Part shown: piece after piece, positions 8,298 through 17,154 of the stretch
How positions within the stretch are numbered: position 1 is the first letter of the stretch
Layout of the letters: each line of letters begins with the position of its first letter
Source: JAMXLG01 sp963765935
GTDB taxonomy: Bacteria > Vulcanimicrobiota > Vulcanimicrobiia > Vulcanimicrobiales > Vulcanimicrobiaceae
Direction: 5' to 3'
NCBI GenBank assembly: GCA_963765935.1
Contig: CAVXXX010000001.1
Location: 1,736,001-1,800,000 of the forward strand
Length of the DNA stretch: 64,000 bases
Program-made: the position numbers and the translations under genes
The notes under the pieces: generated by a model
Told to the model about the DNA's origin: nothing
What the model saw: the letters and a program-made list of their open reading frames with translations, nothing else
The model's database searches: none

Positions 8298-9260
8298 ATC
8301 AATCGACCACCGAGGTAGCGGTCCTTTGCGGAGCGCATTCGCGCGGGATTTGCGCGAACGATCGTCGGCGGCGACCGGACCGTGTTCGCGCTGCTCGTCG
8401 CGCTCCTTACGCGCGGCCATGCGTTGCTCGAAGGCGTTCCGGGAACCGGAAAAACGCTCGCCGTCCGCGCGTTCGCAGCCTTGCTCGGGTTGGAGTTCCG
8501 CCGCATTCAATTCACGCCCGATTTGATGCCCTCGGACGTCACGGGCACGTCGGTATTCAATGCGCAAACGGCGCAATTCACCGTGCGACCGGGCCCGATC
8601 AATGCCAATGTGGTGCTGGCCGACGAAATCAATCGCACGCCTCCGAAGACGCAAGCGGCGCTCCTCGAAGCGATGGAAGAAGGCCGCACGACCATTGACG
8701 GTAAGCCCATCGCGCTTCCGTCGCCGTTTATTGTTTGCGCAACGCAGAATCCGATCGAATACGAAGGCACCTATCCCCTTCCCGAAGCGCAGCTCGACCG
8801 CTTTATGGTGAAGATCGAGACGTCCTATCCGGCGCAGTCAGAGGAGCTCGACCTTCTCGCTCGCGTTGCGGGCGGCTTCGATCCTCGTTCGCTCGATCAC
8901 GCTGCGCTATCCGCGGTAACGACGGCAAACGAAATCGCGTCGGCGCAAGCGGCAGTTCGTGCGGTGCACGTCGCGGACGACGTGCGCGCATATATCTATG
9001 CGGTTGCGGCCGCTACGCGTTCCAACGCGCGACTAGCGCTCGGCGCGTCTCCGCGTGCGGGCGTAGCACTTCTGCTCGCGGCGCAGGCCGCTGCGGCAAT
9101 CGACGGACGCGCGTTCGCAACGCCCGACGACGTGAAAGACGTGGCACCGCTCGTGCTGCCGCACCGCGTGATCGTCCAGCCGGAAGCGGAGATCGAAGGT
9201 GCGACCGGCGCATCGGTCGTCGCCGAGATTCTCGGCAGCGTTCCCGTTCCTCGTGCCTAA
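8294..9260 (+). CDS. MoxR-family AAA+ ATPase (apparent frameshift near start)
   Basis: An AAA+ ATPase of the MoxR type with Walker A GVPGTGKT, Walker B ADEINRTPPKTQ and sensor region ATQNPIEYEGTYPLPE. The C-terminal helical lid contains SPRAG. MoxR proteins are chaperone-like and act with von Willebrand/DUF58 proteins. GTG 8294 overlaps the DUF4350 stop. Its frame gives MNQSTTEVAV, while the conserved FAERIRAGFARTIVGGDR continues one frame over from about 8325. Removing one c at about 8323-8324 joins them. Without that, translation could begin only at GTG 8382, losing the N-terminal helix. The ATPase core is intact. Confidence 0.85.
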
Positions 9261-10584
9261 GCTACGCTTACCGCTCTGGCCCTCATCGCGCGTCATTTGG
9301 GCGCTCGCCGCAATCGCGTTTCTGCTTGCGATCTCTCCCGGCATACGGGTCCTCGAACCAATTGCCGTTGCGCTGCTTGCCGCTCTCGTCGTTGCGACAC
9401 TCATTGATGCGATCCGTATTCCGTCACCGGGATCTATTTCGATCCAGCGGACGCTGCCTGCACATCTTGCACTGCGCCGTACGGTCACGCTGCGCTACGA
9501 ATTGGAGAATCGCTCGAAACGGGCGTTGCGCGTCGGATTCGTTGAAGAACCGGTGCGTGCGCTCGATCTTGGGGGCGATGAAGCCGTCGCGTTCGTTCCC
9601 GCGGCGTCGATCGTGGCCGTAGACATCGAAGCGCTGCCCGTTGCACGCGGCTCGGATCGATTCTCACGACTCTACCTCTGGTATGAAACGAGTCTCGGGC
9701 TCGTTCGGCGGCGCACGCGCATCGAAGCTGCCGAAGGCATTCGTGTGTATCCGGACCTCTCGGCAGTGGAACGCTATGGAAACCTCACCGTCCGCAACCG
9801 CCTCATCGAAGCAGGGCTTCGCCGCATGCGGATGCGCGGTGAAGGCACCGAATTCGAAAGCCTCCGCGAGTACGCCGATGGTGATGCGTTCCGCGCGATC
9901 GATTGGAAAGCGACGGCCCGGCGGGGTAAAGTGATGGTCGTCCAACGCGAAGTCGAGCGCAGCCAAGACGTGATGCTGATGCTCGACTGCGGGCGCCTCA
10001 TGACCGCGCGCATCGGCGAGCAGCGTAAAATCGATTATGCGATTACGGCGGCACTATCGGTCGCGTCGATCGCATCGCTTGCGAGCGATCGCGTCGGCAC
10101 CATGGCGTTCGCACGCGACATCCTCGTGGCCCGTTCGCCGCGTTCGACGGCATCATCGCTGCATGCGCTCGCGAACGCACTTTGCGACGTCGAGCCGCGC
10201 TTCGAAGAGTCCGACTACGCGCGCGCGGTTGGATACGTGCGTTCGCACTTGCACCGGCGCAGCTTGGTGGTACTTTTTACCGACGTCATCGATCCCGTCG
10301 CACAAGGTACCGTGCTCGCGGAGCTCGCGACGCTTGCGAAGCGGCACGTTGTGCTCTGTGTTTTTATGAACGATGCCGCCGTCGCGCAAACCGTTGCCGC
10401 GACACCGCGAAGCATCGACGATGCCTACCGCCTTGACGTCGCGCTCGGTCTCGAACACGAACGTACGGTTGCCGCAAAGACCTTGGAACGCGCAGGCATC
10501 ATCGTCCTCGATGCACCCGCAGCAAAGCTTTCGGTTGCAACAATCGATGAGTATCTACGAATTAAATCCCGCGCGTTGATTTAG
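9253..10584 (+). CDS. DUF58 / vWA-like protein
   Basis: Two N-terminal transmembrane helices are followed by a beta-sandwich region and the DUF58 signature REYADGDAFRAIDWKATAR. A vWA-like fold follows, with MLMLDCGRLMTAR as a MIDAS-like strand and FTDVIDP later. The usual partner is the upstream MoxR ATPase. GTG 9253 overlaps the moxR end by 8 bases and is preferred; the frame is open further up to 9199. The last 23 bases overlap the convergent spoIIM-like gene. About 443 residues, normal for the family. Confidence 0.85.
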   Translation: MPKLRLPLWPSSRVIWALAAIAFLLAISPGIRVLEPIAVALLAALVVATLIDAIRIPSPGSISIQRTLPAHLALRRTVTLRYELENRSKRALRVGFVEEPVRALDLGGDEAVAFVPAASIVAVDIEALPVARGSDRFSRLYLWYETSLGLVRRRTRIEAAEGIRVYPDLSAVERYGNLTVRNRLIEAGLRRMRMRGEGTEFESLREYADGDAFRAIDWKATARRGKVMVVQREVERSQDVMLMLDCGRLMTARIGEQRKIDYAITAALSVASIASLASDRVGTMAFARDILVARSPRSTASSLHALANALCDVEPRFEESDYARAVGYVRSHLHRRSLVVLFTDVIDPVAQGTVLAELATLAKRHVVLCVFMNDAAVAQTVAATPRSIDDAYRLDVALGLEHERTVAAKTLERAGIIVLDAPAAKLSVATIDEYLRIKSRALI

Positions 10585-11575
10585 GCTCTGGCGCCTTGCG
10601 GCCCGCGAACGTGAAGTAAAACGCTAGCAGCGCGACCGTGACGGCGCCGAAGGTGATGCGGGCCGTTGTCGGCAGACGCAGCGGGGAGAAGAAGCCTTCG
10701 ATCGTTCCAGCGACCACGAGCATCGACCCGACGCCCGCGATCAAGACGCCGGCGCGTTGGGCGGCTTGCGCGATTGCATCGCGCCGCCGCATGCGGCCCG
10801 GCGCAAGGATTGCGGCGCTAATCAGCAGTCCGGCTGCGCCCGCGATTTGAATCGCAGTCAATTCGATCGCACCATGGGGCGCGACCGTTGCCCAAAAGTC
10901 CGTGCCGAATCCCGCGTTTGCGAAGAGCGCGCCGACGCCGCCGAGCATCAATCCGTTCTGCAAGAGAATCTGGAGCGTAAAATAGCCCAGCGTCACGCAT
11001 CCCGCAAATGCGAAAATCGCAACTTTGATGTTGTTCGTGATGATTGCCGACGACATCAGCGGCGACGAACCGGGATCGAATGCGAAATTCGAATCGTGCA
11101 GGCTCTTCTTGATCTGTGCGGGCACGAGCGAGTCCGGAAGAATCGCGTATGCATTCGCGGGATGCGTGCGAATGATGACGTAGGCAATGACCGCCGTTGC
11201 AACGGTCAACGCCGTGCACAGCAGTATCCACGCAAACGACCGTCGGACCTCTCCCGGAAACGTGGAGGCGTAGAAGCGCGTGACGCGTTGCCAGCCGGTC
11301 GTTGCGCTCCCTCCGTAAACGTAGGCGTGCGCGCGTGCCACGAGCCGGTTCAGATACGTCAACAATCGTGCTTCATATTCGTGTCCGGTTGCATAAGCGA
11401 GGTCGCTCGTCGTGGCACGGTAGAGGACTCCGATGCGCTCGACTTCCTCAGGCTGCAGGCGGCGTATGCCTCGGCGGTTTGCGCGCGAGAGCAGCGCGTC
11501 GAGTTCTTCCCACGAGCCGGAACGGCGTTCGACGAAGGTGCGCTGCGTCACGGCGTGTGAAGTACGAGCGCCCAT
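10562..11575 (-). CDS. SpoIIM-family membrane protein
   Basis: A 337-residue protein whose N-terminal helical region (FVERRSGSWEELDALLSRAN) and about five to six TM helices match stage II sporulation protein M relatives. In Bacillus SpoIIM helps remodel peptidoglycan during engulfment. In non-sporulators it is a standard member of the MoxR/DUF58/RDD neighbourhood, role unknown. ATG 11575 overlaps head-to-head with the RDD gene's ATG in CATG (11573-11576). A GTG at 11551 is an alternative that would ease this clash. Confidence 0.8.
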   Translation of the reverse strand: MGARTSHAVTQRTFVERRSGSWEELDALLSRANRRGIRRLQPEEVERIGVLYRATTSDLAYATGHEYEARLLTYLNRLVARAHAYVYGGSATTGWQRVTRFYASTFPGEVRRSFAWILLCTALTVATAVIAYVIIRTHPANAYAILPDSLVPAQIKKSLHDSNFAFDPGSSPLMSSAIITNNIKVAIFAFAGCVTLGYFTLQILLQNGLMLGGVGALFANAGFGTDFWATVAPHGAIELTAIQIAGAAGLLISAAILAPGRMRRRDAIAQAAQRAGVLIAGVGSMLVVAGTIEGFFSPLRLPTTARITFGAVTVALLAFYFTFAGRKAPEPKSTRGI

Positions 11576-12314
11576 GGACCGAACCCTCGACGTCCGTACA
11601 CCGGAATCAATCGCCTTCTCTTACGAGCTCGCGGGCATCGGCAGCCGCTTCTTGGCGGTCGCGATCGATTTGCTGCTGCAAATCGGACTGCTGATCGCAC
11701 TCGTCTGGGGGTCGTCGCTGATCGCGCCGCATCTTTCGGCTTCGAAGCACGTGCCGGATGCCGTGTCGATAAAGTTCCTGCAGAACGCCGTCGCCGGTCT
11801 GTTTATCTTCATCGTGTTCATCATCTTCTTCGGATATTTCATCGCGTTCGAAGCGCTCGGGAACGGGCAGACCCCCGGCAAACGCGCGCTCGGGCTGCGC
11901 GTGGTGCGCGACGGAGGATATCCAATCGATTTCACGGCCGCGCTCGTGCGAAACCTGATCCGCGTAGGCGAGATGATGTTTGGATTCTATGCAATTGCGG
12001 CGATCGCCGCGCTCGTCTCGCCGGAAAATAAACGACTTGGCGACATGGCGGCGGGAACGATCGTCGTGCGCGAGGCGAAGATGCAATCGCCGGCATCGAT
12101 GCTGCGGGAGATTCGCGAAGAGCCGGTCTATGCTGCGACGGCGTATGCCAGCGGCGAAGAGCGCGCGCTGGTGAAACGGTTTCTCGAACGGCGCGATTCA
12201 CTCGATCCGCGCCGCCGCAACGAACTCGCCCATCAAATTGCCGAACGAATCCGTCCGCGCGTACCCGCCGACATGCAACGCCTCGACGACGAAGCGTTAC
12301 TCGAACGCCTTTAG
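11574..12314 (+). CDS. RDD family membrane protein
   Basis: A 246-residue protein opening with TPESIAFSYELAGIGSRFLA, the standard RDD-family entry, with Arg and Asp in the first TM helix (GSRFLAVAIDLLLQ). TM helices follow, with GNGQTPGKRALGLRVV and the C-terminal ENKRLGDMAAGTIVV motif typical of RDD domains. A soluble helical tail of about 75 residues follows. RDD proteins are often linked to ion or small-molecule transport. The neighbourhood (SpoIIM, DUF58, MoxR) is the usual one. Its gene ends at a strong hairpin. Confidence 0.85.
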   Translation: MDRTLDVRTPESIAFSYELAGIGSRFLAVAIDLLLQIGLLIALVWGSSLIAPHLSASKHVPDAVSIKFLQNAVAGLFIFIVFIIFFGYFIAFEALGNGQTPGKRALGLRVVRDGGYPIDFTAALVRNLIRVGEMMFGFYAIAAIAALVSPENKRLGDMAAGTIVVREAKMQSPASMLREIREEPVYAATAYASGEERALVKRFLERRDSLDPRRRNELAHQIAERIRPRVPADMQRLDDEALLERL

Positions 12315-12355
12315 CCCCAGTGTCATCCTTCGACAAGCTCAGGATGACAGTGGGG
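12315..12355. terminator. REP-like hairpin between convergent genes
   Basis: The arms CCCCAGTGTCATCCT (12315-12329) and AGGATGACAGTGGGG (12341-12355) pair with a single mismatch around an 11-base loop (TCGACAAGCTC). The element fills the whole 47-base gap between the RDD gene and the convergent DUF697 gene. It can serve as a bidirectional terminator. The core TCATCCTTCGACA-GCTCAGGATGA recurs at 39743 and, in part, at 17159. Confidence 0.7.
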
Positions 12356-12361
12356 CGTACC

Positions 12362-13357
12362 TTAGCGGTTTTTGAAGCGCTGTCCGAAGTCGCGGGCGAA
12401 GCGCATGGCGTCGGCTTTCGTGCGATCGTAAATCTTCTTTGCGTCGGTCTTGCTCATGTGATGGCCGTGCTGCAAGAAGAACGTCGCGCTTTCACCGACG
12501 ACGATCGTGCCTGCATACGCGATTGCACCTTTGATCGCGATGCCGGCGACCGGTACGAAGCCCACGAGTTCGCGTGCGAGCGTGCGCCAACCGAAGCCGC
12601 CGCCGATCACCGGTAAGAGCTGCCACATGCGCTGTACGTCGGGATCCTTGCCGTATGCCGCTTGAATGTGCAACAGCAGCATCATCTGTATCCCGGTGAT
12701 CGCAACCATATCGCCCGCTGATGCAAATGCACCGAGCACGATGCCAACCACCGGAATGTGGTCGACGACCGCGCTTGCAAGCGCGACCTTGAGCGCGTTA
12801 TTCGCAGCATCGCGCGTGAGTTTGGCGGCAACCGATTCGCGCAGTGCCGGCAAGCGACGGCCGACGGCGATTTCTACGCCTTTCGAGGCCTCGACCATAT
12901 GCGCGAACACGCGGGCGCGCAACGCCTCGCGCGAGAGCGCGGGTATCACGTATTCGGCAAACGTGCCGGGCGCGGGGATCGTCGCAGGTCCGCTCGGTTG
13001 CGCAGCCGGATCGACGGTAAGCGCCAGAATCGGAACGCGTAAGGCCTTGAGCGGTTCGAGCTGCGCGCCCCCGAGATCGCCGCGGCGTCCGAGAAAGGCA
13101 ACGAGTCGAACTTCGCTCGGCTCCGTAATCAGCGGCGCGCCCTCGTTGCGAATCGTTTCGAGACAGGCGGCGGCATCCAGCGGAACGGAGCCATCGTCGT
13201 GACCGGAGAGAAGAAGTGCCCGGAACTCGGCGATGAGCGCCGGATCCCCGCACAGCAAGTAGCGGAACGGTTTGCGCACGTGCGCGTGCACGGCGTTGAC
13301 GTCGATGCCGCTTCGAACGAGCCGGAATAAGTCGCGAGCGCCCAGAGCCGATGACAT
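12362..13357 (-). CDS. DUF697 domain protein
   Basis: A 331-residue protein. The N-terminal half looks like a nucleotide-binding-type fold without clear P-loop motifs. The C-terminal half is DUF697-like, with hydrophobic helices: HIPVVGIVLGAFASAGDMVA, QLLPVIGGGFGWRTLAREL and GFVPVAGIAIKGAIAYAGT. DUF697 often accompanies small GTPases or YcjF-type membrane proteins. Its ATG overlaps the stop of the upstream M48 protease gene by one base (TAATG at 13355-13359), so the two are translationally coupled. Function unknown. Confidence 0.65.
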   Translation of the reverse strand: MSSALGARDLFRLVRSGIDVNAVHAHVRKPFRYLLCGDPALIAEFRALLLSGHDDGSVPLDAAACLETIRNEGAPLITEPSEVRLVAFLGRRGDLGGAQLEPLKALRVPILALTVDPAAQPSGPATIPAPGTFAEYVIPALSREALRARVFAHMVEASKGVEIAVGRRLPALRESVAAKLTRDAANNALKVALASAVVDHIPVVGIVLGAFASAGDMVAITGIQMMLLLHIQAAYGKDPDVQRMWQLLPVIGGGFGWRTLARELVGFVPVAGIAIKGAIAYAGTIVVGESATFFLQHGHHMSKTDAKKIYDRTKADAMRFARDFGQRFKNR

Positions 13358-15369
13358 TAGTTGGTCTGCATCTCCTTGACGGGGTCATCCGTGTAATCGA
13401 GATAGACGAGGCCCGTGAAAATTTCGAGCGGCCATGCGTGCATACCGTGCGCATCGGCTAAGTCGACCGGCGACTTCTTCGTGCGCACCATTTCGTCGAT
13501 GATTTCTTGCGGCGTCGATTTAATATCGGCTGCAACGATTGACGCTACGACGACATCGCCCGGGGTGATGTTGTCACGCAGCATGGTCTGGTAGTCGATC
13601 GTTTCAGACTTGAAACGATTCTGCAGCGCGTATTGGAGCGTCGAATACCGCTGCGGCGACGTTCCGACGCCGAGCAGCGTGATGCGCGCGGAGAGCTGAC
13701 GCGTGCGCGCCATGTTGTAGAGCTGGGCGGCTTGTGATGCGGCCGTTGCGGCATTGTTGAGGCTCGTCGAGGCCTTTTCCATCATCGGAGCGAGCATATC
13801 GTATTCGCTCTTTGAGATGTCGCCTTGATAGTTGACCGGCGCGCGCGCGAGTTCTTTGAAGAACGCATCGAGATCGCCCAGTGACTGATCGAGCAATGTC
13901 AGCGATGCGCGTCCGGCATCGACCGTACGCAGCATATCGCTATCGGCAAACTGCAATTCTTTGAATACGCTGGGATACGACGGCAGCAGCGCGACCGACT
14001 CCGCCGGAATCGGCGTCGAAGTCAAGGTCGCCTGCATCTCGTTGAGGATTTGGCTGCTCTCCCGCAGCAGGCCCGATTCTTTGCCCTTCTCAAGCGAACC
14101 GACGCCGTCGATGGCGGTGCCTGCGTCCATGGTCGTGCTGTTGAGCGAGCGGCCCATCGCGTTCACGTTCTTCAAAATGGCTTCCAAGCGCGATCCGTGC
14201 TGGATGTTGATACGGCTGAAGTCAGGGATCTCGTACTGCAGCGCGTTTATCCGCGTGTTGATCGTCTTGAGCTGGTCCTTACCTTCATCGTGACGCGCGG
14301 CGACTTCACCGCTCGCTTGTGTTTGCGATGCTTGCGCTTGCGAGAGCTGTTCGCGCAAGCGTTCGAGATTCGGCCGGACCAAGGTAACGTTGCGCGCCTG
14401 CATTTGACGCAACGATGCAATACGGGCATTGGCTTCATCCCGTGTTTGCGGGTTGCCGCGCTGCGCGGCTTCTGCCAATGTCTGCTGGCTCTTGTTCGGC
14501 AGGCCCATCGCGAGTTCGTCTTCACCTTCGCCCAGGAGCGATTCGGTGCTTTGCGGATCGTTCTTCAGAATCCGATTGAACTTCCACATCGAGAACGAAT
14601 AACGCGCGCGCTCTTGGTCGCTTGCGGCCTGTACCTCTTCTTGTTGTTCCGTCACGACTTTTGGATCGAGCTCGGGGTAGCCGACGAGATGCGAGATGCG
14701 CGCATCTTCGCCCGGGTGATCTTGCAGATATTTCGTGACGAGATCGCTGTGTTCGTCGCCGAGCACTTTGAGATGCTCGAGCATCGTCTCCATCGCGTAG
14801 GGATCGTAGCCGGCGCGCGACATGAGCTGCAGCCCCGTACGGTCCGCTTGCAATTCGTCCGCGCGTTGCATCTTCGCGATGACACCTGCCTGCATCAAAT
14901 TGCCGAAGTTGTAAATCAGCGGCGAGAAGATCGACGCGATACCAAAGAGTAAGTTGAGCGCTTGCGCCTTCGATTGCATCGTCACGACGTGTCGGCGCTC
15001 GATGTGGCCGGTCTCGTGGCCGATGACGCCGGCGAGTTCATCGTCCGACTGCACGAAGTCGATGAGGCCCTCGTTGATGTACACGTAGCCGCCCATGGTG
15101 GCGAACGAGTTGACCTCGGTGTCTTTGATGATCTTGACGTTGTAGGGCACATCCTTACGCGCCACTTCTTTCCAAAGATTGCGCGCGATGCTTTGGACGT
15201 AGGCGTTGAGCAAGGGGTCGGTCTCTATGACGCTGGATTCGACGATCTGCTCGTCCTCGCCGCGACCCATTTCGATCTCCGTTTGGGTCGAGGTCGCGAG
15301 CGCGGGTGCCGGGCATATGGCACCCAGTAATGAGAGAATAACGGCGGCAGGAACGATGCGACGGAACAT
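13357..15369 (-). CDS. Periplasmic M48 metalloprotease (BepA/YfgC-like)
   Basis: A signal peptide (MFRRIVPAAVILSLLGAICP...ALA) is followed by an M48 zinc protease domain with HETGH at about 118-122. The third-ligand region (ADELQADRTGLQLMSRAGYD) lies some 60 residues on. The remaining ~430 residues are helical with coiled-coil/TPR-like character. Such enzymes survey outer-membrane protein assembly in diderms. The frame is open to 15396, but ATG 15369 begins the signal peptide and has a GGAAG site upstream. It is coupled to the DUF697 gene behind it. Confidence 0.85.
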   Translation of the reverse strand: MFRRIVPAAVILSLLGAICPAPALATSTQTEIEMGRGEDEQIVESSVIETDPLLNAYVQSIARNLWKEVARKDVPYNVKIIKDTEVNSFATMGGYVYINEGLIDFVQSDDELAGVIGHETGHIERRHVVTMQSKAQALNLLFGIASIFSPLIYNFGNLMQAGVIAKMQRADELQADRTGLQLMSRAGYDPYAMETMLEHLKVLGDEHSDLVTKYLQDHPGEDARISHLVGYPELDPKVVTEQQEEVQAASDQERARYSFSMWKFNRILKNDPQSTESLLGEGEDELAMGLPNKSQQTLAEAAQRGNPQTRDEANARIASLRQMQARNVTLVRPNLERLREQLSQAQASQTQASGEVAARHDEGKDQLKTINTRINALQYEIPDFSRINIQHGSRLEAILKNVNAMGRSLNSTTMDAGTAIDGVGSLEKGKESGLLRESSQILNEMQATLTSTPIPAESVALLPSYPSVFKELQFADSDMLRTVDAGRASLTLLDQSLGDLDAFFKELARAPVNYQGDISKSEYDMLAPMMEKASTSLNNAATAASQAAQLYNMARTRQLSARITLLGVGTSPQRYSTLQYALQNRFKSETIDYQTMLRDNITPGDVVVASIVAADIKSTPQEIIDEMVRTKKSPVDLADAHGMHAWPLEIFTGLVYLDYTDDPVKEMQTN

Positions 15370-15561
15370 AAGGCGGTCTTCCTTATTTACCAACAAGCTA
15401 TCTCAATGTTACGGCGGAGGAGTCCAGCTGCTCAACGTGCGAGCGGGCCCCCACGTTACCTCAGCTTACTGTGTACTCTGTGTGGATATCAGAAAGAACT
15501 TGCGAACGACTGTGGATGAGTGAAGGGCCCGGGCGGCGGCGGCTGTGAATTCCGGATTCCA

Positions 15562-16356
15562 ATGACGCTTATTCGAGGACGCGGACTCGGCCTCGAACTT
15601 CGTTTCGCCGGTCTCGATTTCGACGCGGCGCTGGCCGAGTTGTCTACCAAGTTGAGCGAGCGTCCCGGTTTCTATCGGGGTTCTTCCGCCACGGCCGTCG
15701 TCGGCGAGCCGCCTCCCGCCGAGGACCAGATCAGCGCTTTGGCGGCGCTTCTCGAGGAACACGGCGTCGAACTGGCGGCCATCGAGCCGGCCGCAGATCA
15801 GGAACTCGAGCGCCGCCGTTCGCTGCGTCCCCATCGTGAACTCAAGCTCTCCGATTCCGCGCGATCGCTCGTGGCCGATTTTGCCGGTGCGCGCGCAGAC
15901 ATCGCCGAGCGTCGCAAGCGCGGTGAAACGAGCGTCCGTCGCGTCATTCATCGTGAGCCCGAGGCGCCGGCCACTGTCGCGCCGCCCGCGTTGCACGTCG
16001 CGCCGCCGCCGCCCGGAACACTCTATCACGTGGGCACGTTGCGCGGCGGGCAAGCATTGCACCATATCGGCAACATCATCGTCGTCGGTGACGTCAATCC
16101 GGGAACGGAGCTGATTGCAACGGGTGACATCGTCGTCTTCGGACGCTTGCTCGGTGTCGCGCACGCGGGCGCACAAGGCGATGAAACCGCAAAAGTGTAC
16201 GCGCTGCATTTGCAAGCGACGCAGCTTCGCATCGCAACGAGTATTGCGTTAGACGAGGACACGAGAGCATCGGCCTCGCAACCAGAGGTAGCGTTCCTGC
16301 GCGATGGCCGTATTATCATCGCGCCATTTTCCAAAGCGTCGGAGGTACTCAAGTAA
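15562..16356 (+). CDS. minC: Septum site-determining protein MinC
   Basis: An inhibitor of FtsZ polymerisation that acts with MinD at the poles. The N-terminal domain starts with IRGRGLGLELRF. A charged/proline linker follows, and then a C-terminal beta-helix domain: LYHVGTLRGGQALHHIGNI, VVGDVNPGTELIATGDIV, VFGRLLGVAHAGA. This is the MinD-binding fold. ATG 15562 fits the family start; GTG 15520 in the same frame would add 14 residues. It is first in a minC-minD-minD-minE-rodA operon, with 2 bases to minD. The ~190 bases upstream hold no gene and probably the promoter. Confidence 0.88.
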   Translation: MTLIRGRGLGLELRFAGLDFDAALAELSTKLSERPGFYRGSSATAVVGEPPPAEDQISALAALLEEHGVELAAIEPAADQELERRRSLRPHRELKLSDSARSLVADFAGARADIAERRKRGETSVRRVIHREPEAPATVAPPALHVAPPPPGTLYHVGTLRGGQALHHIGNIIVVGDVNPGTELIATGDIVVFGRLLGVAHAGAQGDETAKVYALHLQATQLRIATSIALDEDTRASASQPEVAFLRDGRIIIAPFSKASEVLK

Positions 16357-16358
16357 GT

Positions 16359-17150
16359 ATGGCAGCACGGCGAATCGTCATCACCTCCGGCAAAGGCGGC
16401 GTCGGTAAAACGACGACGACGGCGAATGTCGGCGCCGCACTCGCAAAACGCGGACATCGTGTGATTCTGGTGGATGCCGATATCGGGCTGCGCAATCTCG
16501 ATCTCGTCTTGGGACTCGAGAAGCGCATCGTCTTCGATTTGGTCGAAGTCGCCGAAGGGCGCTGCCAACTGCGTCAAGCGCTGATCAAAGATAAACGCTT
16601 TGAATCACTCTCGATTCTGCCCGCCGCTCAAACGCGCGATAAAGATGCGATTACGGAATCGCAATTCGCGGCGATCGTCGAGCAAGCCGCGGAACAAACG
16701 GATTACGTGTTGATCGATTGTCCGGCCGGTATCGAAGCGGGATTTCGCAATGCCGTTGCCGGCGCGAAGGAAGCAATCGTGGTGACGACGCCGGAAGTGA
16801 GCGCGATCCGCGATGCCGACCGCGTCGTCGGAAAACTCAACGACAAGCATCTTCCGATTCGTTTGATCGTCAATCGTTTGCGCCCCGACATGGTGCGCAG
16901 CGGCGATATGCTTTCGGTCGAGGACGTCTGCGAAATTCTTTCGATCGAATTGATCGGCATCGTTCCGGACGACGAAGAGGTCATCGATACGACCAATCGA
17001 GGCGAACCGATCGTGCTCGATGAAGCGGCGCGTCTGCGCGGAATCTATGACAAGATCGCTCGCCGCCTCGAAGGCGATGTCGTTCCCTTTACCAATTTCG
17101 ACGGACAGAGTTTGCTGGGCCGTCTTTTCGGCGCGCTGAAAGCGGGGTAA
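16359..17150 (+). CDS. minD: Septum site-determining ATPase MinD (copy 1)
   Basis: A 263-residue deviant-Walker ATPase (GKGGVGKTTTTANVG, residues 11-25). It has RNLDLVLGLEKRIVFDLVEV, LPAAQTRDKDAI and DCPAGIEAGF, all MinD signatures. The C-terminal amphipathic membrane-targeting helix (SLLGRLFGAL) is present. ATP-bound dimers recruit MinC and MinE to the membrane. All catalytic elements are intact. A second, complete MinD gene follows after 4 bases, and neither copy looks degraded. Confidence 0.9.
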   Translation: MAARRIVITSGKGGVGKTTTTANVGAALAKRGHRVILVDADIGLRNLDLVLGLEKRIVFDLVEVAEGRCQLRQALIKDKRFESLSILPAAQTRDKDAITESQFAAIVEQAAEQTDYVLIDCPAGIEAGFRNAVAGAKEAIVVTTPEVSAIRDADRVVGKLNDKHLPIRLIVNRLRPDMVRSGDMLSVEDVCEILSIELIGIVPDDEEVIDTTNRGEPIVLDEAARLRGIYDKIARRLEGDVVPFTNFDGQSLLGRLFGALKAG

Positions 17151-17154
17151 TTGC

